A DNA stretch of 14,323 bases from NCBI GenBank assembly GCA_964512165.1, contig CAZEHQ010000105.1, positions 1-14,323 on the forward strand, written 5' to 3'. Position numbers and translations under genes: made by a program. Below are positions 1-5,936 of the stretch, piece by piece. The notes under the pieces were generated by a model. It was not told the origin of the DNA, did no database searches, and saw only the letters and a list, made by a program, of their open reading frames with translations. Numbering within the stretch: the stretch's first letter is position 1; each line of letters opens with the position of its first letter. Source of the stretch: UBA8231 sp964512165. GTDB taxonomy: Bacteria; Latescibacterota; UBA2968; UBA8231.

Positions 1-960
1 GCTGGGAACCACCTGGGAGTTGACCAGGAGCCGCGTGTAGGGCTCGGGGTCGTCGCGGCCCTCGGTGAGCAGCTTGAGGAGGTTCTCGCTGCCCACGAAG
101 GAGAGATTGGCGATGGGGACCCGGAGGCCCAGGTCGACGGCGTCGCGGGCGAAGCCGGCGCAGGCCGCGTAGGACCCGATGCAGATGACGGCGTCGGGGG
201 AGGCCGCCGTCAGGATCTCCACCTGACGCCTCATGCTGCCGGTGAATCTCTGACCGCGGCGGTAGGTCGCCTCGCCGACGATCTCGCCGCCATGCCTCTT
301 GAGGGCCGCCCGTACGCCGGCCCAGCCGCTGCGGCCGTAGGCGTCGGCCTGGTAGAACACGGCGATGCGCTTCCGCCCCGCGCGGACGAAGTTGTCCACG
401 AGGCCGGCCGTCTCCTGGCGGTAGGAAGCGCGCAGGTTGAAGGCGAAGTCGCCGTAGGGCGGCTCCCTCTGGGGCTGGGCGCCGGTGAAGGGGAAGAACA
501 GGTAGACCCGCTCGTCCTGGAACTTCTTGAGCAGAGGCAGGACGCGGGTGACGGTAGGCGTCCCCACGTAGCCGAAGAGCAGGAAGACGCGGTCCTCCAG
601 CATGAGCTTCATGGTGTTGCGAACGCAGGGATCCGGCTGGTAGCCGTCGTCGTAGAGCTTGAGGGAGATCCTGCGGCCGCCGATGCCCCCGTTGTCGTTG
701 ACGTGGTTGAAGCAGGCCTTGGCGCCGCGGTAGAGCTCGCTGCCCAGGCCCCGGGAGGGACCGGAGAAGGCGGCGGACATGCCGAGGACGATCTCGTCCT
801 CGGAGGCCTGGTAGGGCTCGACGCCTCCGGCCCTGCCCGCCGACAGGAGCACGCCGGCGCCCCCGGAGCCGGCGCCCCACCCCATCCAGGGCGCCGCCAG
901 CAGGCCCGCCAGGCCGCGGCGGAGCAGCGACCTCCGCGTCAGGACCCTGCCGTCGTCCAT
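1..960 (-). CDS. ABC transporter substrate-binding protein, branched-chain amino acid type (partial, C-terminus off left edge)
   Basis: The reading frame starts at ATG 960-958 and stays open to base 1, giving 320 residues without a stop; the C-terminal part lies outside the window. The N-terminus has a twin-arginine-like signal (TRRSLLRRGLAGLLAAPW, residues 8-25), suggesting Tat export. The mature part begins with the periplasmic-binding-protein type 1 pattern (EIVLGMSAAFSGPSRGLG, residues 56-73), then FNHVNDNGGIGGRRI (84-98) and VFYQADAYGRSGW (201-213), typical of Leu/Ile/Val-binding-protein homologues (Peripla_BP_6). Members of this family feed ABC importers for amino acids, aromatic acids, urea or amides; the ligand cannot be read here. 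The ATG overlaps the porin stop codon by one base (TGATG) with no good ribosome-binding site of its own, so translation is probably coupled to the porin. No permease or ATPase gene is in view; they may lie further left. Confidence 0.85.
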   Translation of the reverse strand, partial: MDDGRVLTRRSLLRRGLAGLLAAPWMGWGAGSGGAGVLLSAGRAGGVEPYQASEDEIVLGMSAAFSGPSRGLGSELYRGAKACFNHVNDNGGIGGRRISLKLYDDGYQPDPCVRNTMKLMLEDRVFLLFGYVGTPTVTRVLPLLKKFQDERVYLFFPFTGAQPQREPPYGDFAFNLRASYRQETAGLVDNFVRAGRKRIAVFYQADAYGRSGWAGVRAALKRHGGEIVGEATYRRGQRFTGSMRRQVEILTAASPDAVICIGSYAACAGFARDAVDLGLRVPIANLSFVGSENLLKLLTEGRDDPEPYTRLLVNSQVVPS

Positions 961-2075
961 CAGAAGTTGTAGGTGAAGTGGAGATCCACCCGGTTGGCCG
1001 TCCCGTCTGCGGGTCCCTTGTACTCGGTCGTCCAGTTCACGTACTCGACGGCGGCCTGGAAGCTCTTCCAAGGCCGGTAGCGGTTCACCAGGTAGAACGC
1101 CTGGTTCCGGATGCGCCCGCCATCGGGCACCGCATCCTCGTCGGGGGAGTCCATCATCGCCCCGGCGTACAGCTTCCAGCCCTCGCCCGGCTCGACCACG
1201 AGGTGGGCCCAGCCTCCGGAGGAGGCGATCTCCTCGCCCGTCGCCTTGTTGACTCCCTGGCCGATGCCGCCGCGGATGTCGGACAGGTTGCTGCCCGTCC
1301 AGCCTTCTCCCTCGACGGCCAGCTTGTCCGTGGGCGATACCGAGAAGTCCACGCCCACCACGGTCGAGGTGAAGGTGGTATTGCCACCCACCGGAGTGGC
1401 CGTCTTCTCCGACCCCCTGTGGGCCCAGGCCCCGGCCTTGAACCCGGCGCGCTCGATCCCGGCGCGGGCCTGCACGAAGGGGGCCATCGCCTCCCAGCCG
1501 TCGAGGATGCCGTTGCCGTCCAGGTCTTTCTTGTCTACCGCCCCCGTCTGGCCGAGGGCGACCGCGGCGGTAACGCCGGTCCCCGGCTTCCAGGTGAGCC
1601 GCGCCTGGGGATGCCGGTCTCCGAGGTTTCCGGTGTTCCACATCATGCCGTCGTTGTTGGCCGCGGGAAAGAGAGGAGAGATGAGGTCCCAGGTCTGGCC
1701 GGCCAGGAAGTGCCAGTCCCCTTTCCTGAGGTTGAAGTACGCCTTGCGCAGGCGCAGGACCTGCCGGGACTCGCTGCCGCCGTTCTGGAAATCGGTCTCG
1801 ATGACGCCGCTGATCTCGCTGTCTTCCCCCAGGTCGACGGGGGCTACCTTGGCCCCGAGCCGGGTCAGCCGGGGGTGGATGGTCAGATTGCCGATGTTCT
1901 CCGCGCCCGGCGGCTCCGGCAGCACCCAGTTGGGATACTGATGGTGGCTCAGCTTCGAGTCGTCGAGGACGGCGTCGAAGCGGACGAACCCGTAGGGGGT
2001 GAGCTCTCCGCCTTCGGCGTGGCCGATCCCGCCTGGCAGACAGCAGAGCACGGCCACTGCGATGACCTTCTTCAC
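960..2075 (-). CDS. DcaP-like outer-membrane porin with an inserted EF-hand-type calcium loop
   Basis: This is a 371-residue outer-membrane beta-barrel channel. I chose GTG at 2075-2073 because AAAGGAGA lies 5 nt upstream and the next residues form a signal peptide (MKKVIAVAVLCCLPGGIGHA, cleavage probably after Ala20); the frame stays open upstream to 2315, but that extension is low-complexity. The mature protein opens with YGFVRFDAVLDD (28-39) and contains LRKAYFNL (109-116) and LAGQTWDLISPLFP (124-137), the pattern of DcaP-type porins. It ends in YNF, the terminal aromatic signal recognised by the BAM machinery. Residues 184-195 form a textbook 12-residue EF-hand loop (Asp184, Asp186, Asn188, Gly189, Asp192, Glu195), presumably in an extracellular loop. 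Acinetobacter DcaP passes dicarboxylates; the substrate here is unknown. The overlap with the downstream binding-protein gene suggests a shared uptake route. Family call firm, substrate not. Confidence 0.85.
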   Translation of the reverse strand: MKKVIAVAVLCCLPGGIGHAEGGELTPYGFVRFDAVLDDSKLSHHQYPNWVLPEPPGAENIGNLTIHPRLTRLGAKVAPVDLGEDSEISGVIETDFQNGGSESRQVLRLRKAYFNLRKGDWHFLAGQTWDLISPLFPAANNDGMMWNTGNLGDRHPQARLTWKPGTGVTAAVALGQTGAVDKKDLDGNGILDGWEAMAPFVQARAGIERAGFKAGAWAHRGSEKTATPVGGNTTFTSTVVGVDFSVSPTDKLAVEGEGWTGSNLSDIRGGIGQGVNKATGEEIASSGGWAHLVVEPGEGWKLYAGAMMDSPDEDAVPDGGRIRNQAFYLVNRYRPWKSFQAAVEYVNWTTEYKGPADGTANRVDLHFTYNF

Positions 2076-2119
2076 GAATCTCTCCTTTGGAAAGGGGTCC
2101 TGTCGTCGGGCGGCCGGTA

Positions 2120-2148
2120 ACTCTAGGCAGGCCGCGCCGGGCTGTCGA
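2120..2148 (-). promoter_or_regulatory. Predicted sigma-70-type promoter of the porin-binding protein operon
   Basis: On the minus strand TCGACA (2148-2143; 5 of 6 matches to TTGACA) is followed after exactly 17 bases by TAGAGT (2125-2120; 4 of 6 matches to TATAAT). A start of transcription near 2112 would give a leader of about 37 bases before the GTG at 2075. Prediction by eye only. Confidence 0.45.
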
Positions 2149-2244
2149 GCGGACCGGGAACCACAGCTGCGGATTCGGAAAGAGGGCGGGACGGAGAGGC
2201 AGCGGGGAGGGGTGGATGCGCCGGGAGCGCGTCCACGGCGAGGG

Positions 2245-2472
2245 CTACAACTCGACGGTCTCCTTCTCGCCGTCGCGGTTGCGGAACCGGTCCACGTAGG
2301 ACTGGCCCTTGTCATAGGCTTCGGAGACTCCGCGGCGCACCGAGTCGCGGGACTCGCGGCCGCTGCGCGGAGCGAGCAGGATGCCGGCGGCCAGTCCGAG
2401 GGCCAGGCCGCCCATCAAGCCGGCGCCGAAGAGTCCTATGGAAAGCCCTATGGTCTTCGCATGACGATTCAC
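2245..2472 (-). CDS. YtxH-like small membrane protein
   Basis: This 75-residue protein starts at GTG 2472-2470, placed by a strong AAAGGAGG (2485-2478) five bases upstream. Residues 8-34 form one glycine- and leucine-rich hydrophobic segment (IGLFGAGLMGGLALGLAAGI), ending in LLAPRSGRESRDSVRRG. The LLAPxSGxExR motif after a single transmembrane helix is the hallmark of YtxH-domain proteins. The tail (residues 52-75) is charged and predicted soluble. YtxH proteins are general-stress-associated in Bacillus but their molecular role is not established. The gene has its own predicted promoter and lies 95 bp after the dioxygenase gene and 169 bp before the porin, so it is probably monocistronic. Confidence 0.75.
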   Translation of the reverse strand: MNRHAKTIGLSIGLFGAGLMGGLALGLAAGILLAPRSGRESRDSVRRGVSEAYDKGQSYVDRFRNRDGEKETVEL

Positions 2473-2532
2473 GCGATCCTCCTTTGGAATGGGAAGAGCC
2501 TGGTTTCGGGAGATCCGCATACCCATTTGGCT

Positions 2533-2562
2533 AGGATAACCGCACTTCGCCGATTTCGTCAA
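2533..2562 (-). promoter_or_regulatory. Predicted promoter of the ytxH-like gene with a dyad over the -35 box
   Basis: On the minus strand TTGACG (2562-2557; 5 of 6) is followed after 18 bases by TATCCT (2538-2533; 4 of 6). The -35 box sits inside an inverted repeat, CCGATT-5 nt-AATCGG (2550-2566), which is a candidate operator. Transcription would start near 2526, giving a leader of about 53 bases. Alternatively the dyad is a weak terminator of the dioxygenase gene, but no T-run follows it. Confidence 0.5.
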
Positions 2563-2567
2563 TCGGA

Positions 2568-3344
2568 TCATTCGCCGATGACACTGGGCCTGTGCTGGTG
2601 GCCGCACAGCAGCTGGGTCACCAGATCGGCAGGGTCGTCGATCCTGGCGAGCTGGCTGCGCATGTCCTCCTGGGGGATGAACCACGGCATCAGGTACATG
2701 CCGAGCAGGCAGGACCGCGGCCGGTCGCTGCGGTTCGGCCGCGACGTGTGCCACCAGGCGCCGTGGGCCACCACCACCGAGCCGCGCCGGCCGGTGAGGA
2801 TCTCGCCGTCGGGGCGCCAGCGGTCGGTGGGGGCGTCGGGCGGGTGTCCCTTCCGGTGCGAGAAGGGGACGATCCCGGTGGCCCCGTTCTCCTCGGTGAA
2901 GTCGTCGAGGAGCCACATGGTCTGACCCGCGAAGCGGCCCCTCGGCCAGGGGGGCTTGAGGGACCAGAAGGGGTAGTCGGCGTGCCAGCCGATGGCGTCG
3001 TGGCCCGGGTAGAGGGTGTTGGCCGTCCACGAGGAGCACATGATGTCGTCGCCGAGGTAGCGCTTCCACAGCGACACGATCAGCGGATGGCACATCAACT
3101 CGAGGAAGACGGGGTGCTTGTGGGCGATGCCGCCGACGCGCTGGTGCTTCCTCTCCCGGGCGCCGTCGTCGATCTCGGCCGCCAGGAGTCCCTCGAGAAC
3201 GGCCCGCGCCCGGTCCGCCTCCTCGGCGGAGATCACATCCGGGAGGACGCGGTAGCCCCGGTCGTCGATCTCGGCGATCACCGCGTCGAGATCGAGGGCG
3301 TCGGCGGCAGTGGTCGTGGGCTGGCCGTCCGGCTTCGTTTGCAT
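2568..3344 (-). CDS. Phytanoyl-CoA dioxygenase (PhyH) family Fe(II)/2-oxoglutarate-dependent oxygenase
   Basis: This 258-residue protein is of normal size for a bacterial PhyH enzyme, which hydroxylates a substrate using Fe(II), O2 and 2-oxoglutarate. The iron triad is visible: His121-x-Asp123 in GWHADYPFW, and the distal His199 in GAWWHTSRPNRSDRPR. An Arg among residues 205-210 in this segment should bind the 2-oxoglutarate carboxylate. GATGIVPFSHRKGH (155-167) is the usual stretch between the two halves of the metal site. No signal peptide is seen, so it is cytoplasmic. The substrate is not predictable; PhyH relatives act on fatty acyl-CoAs, ectoine, halogenation substrates and phosphonates. 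The gene is divergent from the Ni/Co exporter with only 48 bp between the two starts. The ATG at 3344-3342 has only a weak ribosome-binding site. Confidence 0.88.
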   Translation of the reverse strand: MQTKPDGQPTTTAADALDLDAVIAEIDDRGYRVLPDVISAEEADRARAVLEGLLAAEIDDGARERKHQRVGGIAHKHPVFLELMCHPLIVSLWKRYLGDDIMCSSWTANTLYPGHDAIGWHADYPFWSLKPPWPRGRFAGQTMWLLDDFTEENGATGIVPFSHRKGHPPDAPTDRWRPDGEILTGRRGSVVVAHGAWWHTSRPNRSDRPRSCLLGMYLMPWFIPQEDMRSQLARIDDPADLVTQLLCGHQHRPSVIGE

Positions 3345-3347
3345 TTC

Positions 3348-3377
3348 CGTTGACTCCGTTCAGCGTTGACGCGTTCA
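3348..3377. repeat. Four short direct CGTTSA repeats in the dioxygenase/exporter divergent region
   Basis: CGTTGA, CGTTCA, CGTTGA and CGTTCA begin at 3348, 3357, 3364 and 3372, so four near-identical hexamers recur every 7-9 bases and alternate G/C at position five. They fill most of the 48-bp gap between two divergent start codons, which makes them a candidate operator or response-regulator site. The G+C-rich background makes chance less likely but not excluded. Confidence 0.4.
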
Positions 3378-3392
3378 CCCCTGGAGAAGAGC

Positions 3393-4361
3393 ATGACCTT
3401 GGCGCACTGGGTACGACCGCTCGTCCTCACGGCAGTGCTGGCCGCGGTTCCCGCCGCGGTGGAGGCCGGCGCCCCCGGCGACCACGGCGACGAAGGGACG
3501 TCGGGCCTGGAGAACACCCTCAAGGAGATGGTGGGCTCCGAAGAGCTGAGCGCCGGCATCATCCTCGGAGCCCTGGCGCTGGCCCTCCTGGCCGGCGCCG
3601 CCCACGGCCTGGAGCCGGGCCACGGCAAGACGATCGTCGCCGCCTACCTCGTGGGCAGCCGCGGCACCGTGGGCCATGCCATGTTCCTCGGGGGCGTGGT
3701 CACCTTCACCCACACCTTCAGCATCCTTCTCCTGGGCCTGGCCGCCCTCTTCGCCACCCAGTACATCGACTACAGGGAGATCATGCCGTGGATGGGCACG
3801 GCCTCCGGGCTCCTGATCGTGGCCCTGGGCGGGTGGCTTCTGGTCAACCAGCTCAGAGGCTCCGGCCCCGGCCAAGGTCACCACCATCACCATCACGGGG
3901 ACCACGACCATGGGGGAGGCCACGACCATGGAGACCACCACCACGGGGAGCATGACCACGGAGATCACGAGCACGGCCACGGGGAGGATCATCACCACGG
4001 CCATGGCCACAGCCACGAGATCCCCGCCAAGGTAACCGTCGGCAGCCTGCTGACCCTGGGTATCTCCGGAGGCATCGTGCCCTGTCCGGGGGCCCTGGTG
4101 ATCCTGCTGCTGGCCGTGGGCCTGGACCGGATCGCCTTCGGCCTGGTGCTCCTGGTGGTCTTCAGCTTCGGCCTGGCGGCGGTGCTCATCGCCGTGGGGG
4201 TGCTCTTCGTCAAGGCGCGGCCCCTGGTGGAACGGTTCTCCGGCGACGGCAGATGGATCCGGCGTCTTCCCATGGCGAGCTCGGCGTTCATCATCTGCGT
4301 GGGCCTCGCCATCACCGTGAAGACCCTCATGGACATGGGCGTGCTGGACATCCACCTGTGA
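3393..4361 (+). CDS. NicO/RcnA-type nickel/cobalt efflux permease with a His-rich loop
   Basis: This is a 322-residue polytopic inner-membrane protein. ATG 3393 is preferred over an in-frame TTG at 3366 because GGAG (3383-3386) is 6 nt upstream and a signal-like segment follows (residues 6-25). Conserved family motifs are HGLEPGHGKT (71-80), FTHTFSILLLG (105-115) and GGIVPCPGALVILL (226-239), matching the HxxEPGHGKT and GGxxPCP signatures of NicO/RcnA exporters. Hydrophobic segments lie near 54-71, 95-122, 137-152, 216-243, 245-272 and 296-309. Between the third and fourth lies a loop (163-208) with 24 histidines in 46 residues plus Asp/Glu, a likely metal-binding or metal-sensing loop. RcnA exports Ni2+ and Co2+; which metal this one moves is inferred. 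It converges on the glycosyltransferase gene with 16 bp between stops. Confidence 0.88.
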   Translation: MTLAHWVRPLVLTAVLAAVPAAVEAGAPGDHGDEGTSGLENTLKEMVGSEELSAGIILGALALALLAGAAHGLEPGHGKTIVAAYLVGSRGTVGHAMFLGGVVTFTHTFSILLLGLAALFATQYIDYREIMPWMGTASGLLIVALGGWLLVNQLRGSGPGQGHHHHHHGDHDHGGGHDHGDHHHGEHDHGDHEHGHGEDHHHGHGHSHEIPAKVTVGSLLTLGISGGIVPCPGALVILLLAVGLDRIAFGLVLLVVFSFGLAAVLIAVGVLFVKARPLVERFSGDGRWIRRLPMASSAFIICVGLAITVKTLMDMGVLDIHL

Positions 4362-4377
4362 GCGGCCCGGCGCGCCA

Positions 4378-5796
4378 TCACTTCGGCTTCCGGGCCACGG
4401 CGACGAGGGCGAGCCCCGGGAGCGGCACGACGCGGTCGAGGATCCGCCAGAGCCACACCAGGGAGTCGAAGGTCTTGAGCTGAATCAGCCCGAGCCTCCT
4501 CCTCCTCAGGACCCGGCCGCTGACGAGCCACGGCAGGCAGCTGATCCGGTTGAAGTCGAAGAGCCTCTCCACCTCGAGTCCCGCCGCTTCGCAGCTCTCG
4601 CGCAGCAGCCTCTTCGAATAGCGCCGCCGGTGACCCAGGGCCCGGTCGAGGGCCCCCATGAGCAACCGGCCCTGGGGCACCAGCACGATGGCGGTCCCTC
4701 CCGGCTCGAGGGCGCGGCGGATGTTGGCCAGACCCCGTTGCGGGTCGGCCAGGTGCTCCAGGACGTTGAGGCAGACCACGGTGTCGAAGCTCTCCTGCAG
4801 CGAGTCGAAGTCCCCCTCCTCCTGCACGTCCACACGCCGCACCTCGACATTGGGATAGCCCCGGAACCGGTTCTCCAGGTACTCCAGGTGCAGCTCGTCC
4901 GAGTCGGTCACGGCGTAGCGGTCCGTGGGGATGAGCTGGAGCGTGATGGTGCCCAGCCCTCCTCCGATCTCGAGGACGCGGTCACCCACGTGGGCGCGGA
5001 CGGCGTCGGCGATCCAGCGGTTGAACCGGTGCGTCCGGGATAGCGAATGGAGAAGGGTGTGGCCGTAGCGCTCCTCGTAGAGGTCGTCGACGATGCGGTA
5101 CCAGACCATGGTGGCGAAGGCCTTCACGCCGTCCCACCAGGTGATCTTCTTGCCTTCCTGGTAGCTCCGGCCCCGGTAGGAGATGGGGACCTCGTAGATC
5201 CGGCAGCCCCGCTTGGCGAGCTTGGCCGTGAGCTCGGGCTCGATGCCGAACCGGTTGCTGCGGATGGGGAGGGACTTGAGGAGGCTGGTCTTGACGACCT
5301 TGTAGCATGTCTCCATGTCCGTCAGATTGAGATTCGTGAGGGCATTCGACACGAGGGTCAGGAACTGGTTTCCCACGGAGTGCCAGAAGAACAGGACCCT
5401 GCGGTACTCGCTGCCGGCGAACCGCGAGCCATAGACGGCGTCGGCGTCGCCGGCCAGGAGCGGCCGCAGGAGCCTGGGGTAGTCGGCGGGGTCGTACTCC
5501 AGGTCGGCATCCTGAATGATGCACAGGTCTCCCGTGGCCAGCTCGATGGCGGTGCGGATAGCCGCCCCCTTGCCCTGGTTGGTCTCGTGGAAGTGGATGC
5601 GGAGGCGCTCCGGATGAGCCCTGCCGAGTTCCCGAAGGATGTCCCGGGTGCCGTCGGTGGAGCCGTCGTCGACGATGACGAGCTCCCTCTCCAGGCCTCC
5701 CGGAAGCTCCTGGGCCAGCACCAGCGAGACGATCTCGCGGATCGTGAAGCGCTCGTTGTACGCGGGGATGAGGATGCTGAGCTTCTCGAAGACCAT
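4378..5796 (-). CDS. Bifunctional GT2 glycosyltransferase / class I SAM-dependent methyltransferase
   Basis: This 472-residue protein joins two enzymes. Residues 1-240 are a DPM1-like family 2 glycosyltransferase: LSILIPAYNE (6-15), VDDGSTDGT (42-50), the metal/nucleotide-sugar DxD in QDADLEYDP (95-103), DMETCYKV (160-167) and the GRSYQEGKKI (209-218) typical of polyprenyl-phosphate sugar transferases. Residues 255-470 are a Rossmann methyltransferase with SAM motif I LEIGGGLGT (275-283), the acidic region near VTDSDELHLEY (296-306) and VCLNVLEHL (341-349). No transmembrane helices of the DPM1 C-terminal type are evident, although residues 456-467 are hydrophobic. The likely role is in polyprenyl-phosphate sugar or surface-glycan synthesis, with methylation of the sugar or acceptor; this is inference. 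A good extended -10 promoter lies upstream. The ATG at 5796 has only a weak ribosome-binding site. Confidence 0.88.
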   Translation of the reverse strand: MVFEKLSILIPAYNERFTIREIVSLVLAQELPGGLERELVIVDDGSTDGTRDILRELGRAHPERLRIHFHETNQGKGAAIRTAIELATGDLCIIQDADLEYDPADYPRLLRPLLAGDADAVYGSRFAGSEYRRVLFFWHSVGNQFLTLVSNALTNLNLTDMETCYKVVKTSLLKSLPIRSNRFGIEPELTAKLAKRGCRIYEVPISYRGRSYQEGKKITWWDGVKAFATMVWYRIVDDLYEERYGHTLLHSLSRTHRFNRWIADAVRAHVGDRVLEIGGGLGTITLQLIPTDRYAVTDSDELHLEYLENRFRGYPNVEVRRVDVQEEGDFDSLQESFDTVVCLNVLEHLADPQRGLANIRRALEPGGTAIVLVPQGRLLMGALDRALGHRRRYSKRLLRESCEAAGLEVERLFDFNRISCLPWLVSGRVLRRRRLGLIQLKTFDSLVWLWRILDRVVPLPGLALVAVARKPK

Positions 5797-5837
5797 CGAT
5801 CCCGATCTGCAGGGGGAAGACGCGAAGCGCGGCCCCT

Positions 5838-5866
5838 ATTGTAGCAGGGGGCCCGAATCCGGTCGA
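5838..5866 (-). promoter_or_regulatory. Predicted extended -10 promoter of the GT2-methyltransferase gene
   Basis: On the minus strand TGCTACAAT gives an extended -10 (TACAAT at 5843-5838, 5 of 6 to TATAAT with TGN in front). TCGACC (5866-5861; 4 of 6) stands 17 bases upstream. Transcription would start near 5831 with a leader of about 35 bases. The -35 box lies within the palindrome at 5859-5870. Confidence 0.5.
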
Positions 5867-5870
5867 CCGG
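5859..5870. promoter_or_regulatory. Perfect 12-bp palindrome (candidate operator)
   Basis: CCGGTCGACCGG is a perfect inverted repeat covering the predicted -35 box of the minus-strand GT2 gene, in the 140-bp region shared with the divergent hyuA-like gene. The position suits a repressor serving one or both genes. In a G+C-rich genome this class of palindrome is not rare, so function is uncertain. Confidence 0.3.
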
Positions 5871-5925
5871 GGCGGGGCGGTGCGCACGGCAGCCTGCCCC
5901 TATTTTCCCCGGCGGACCGACTCAT

Positions 5926-5930
5926 GGGAG
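5926..5930 (+). promoter_or_regulatory. Ribosome-binding site deciding the TTG start of the hyuA-like gene
   Basis: GGGAG lies 6 nt before TTG 5937-5939. The only longer in-frame start, GTG at 5880, lacks a comparable purine-rich site and would add a 19-residue stretch unlike HyuA N-termini. The TTG is therefore preferred. Confidence 0.5.
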
Positions 5931-5936
5931 AACGAC

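Noticed and set aside
978..2120. Long plus-strand frames opposite the porin
   Set aside because: Low-complexity Gly/Arg/Val/Pro translations without motifs; the minus strand encodes a clear porin with signal peptide and terminal Phe.
2076..2315. N-terminal extension of the porin to an upstream start
   Set aside because: Arg/Ser-rich, not porin-like, would bury the signal peptide and run over the predicted promoter; GTG 2075 has a strong ribosome-binding site.
3366..3392. TTG start for the exporter
   Set aside because: No ribosome-binding site before it; ATG 3393 has GGAG at the right distance and begins the signal-like segment.
3879..4016. Microsatellite of CAC/CAT triplets
   Set aside because: It is coding sequence for the His-rich loop with mixed Asp/Glu/Gly codons, not a simple repeat.
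3375..4355. Minus-strand frame opposite the Ni/Co exporter
   Set aside because: Composition reflects the complement of His and Gly codons (Val/Met runs); no known motif.
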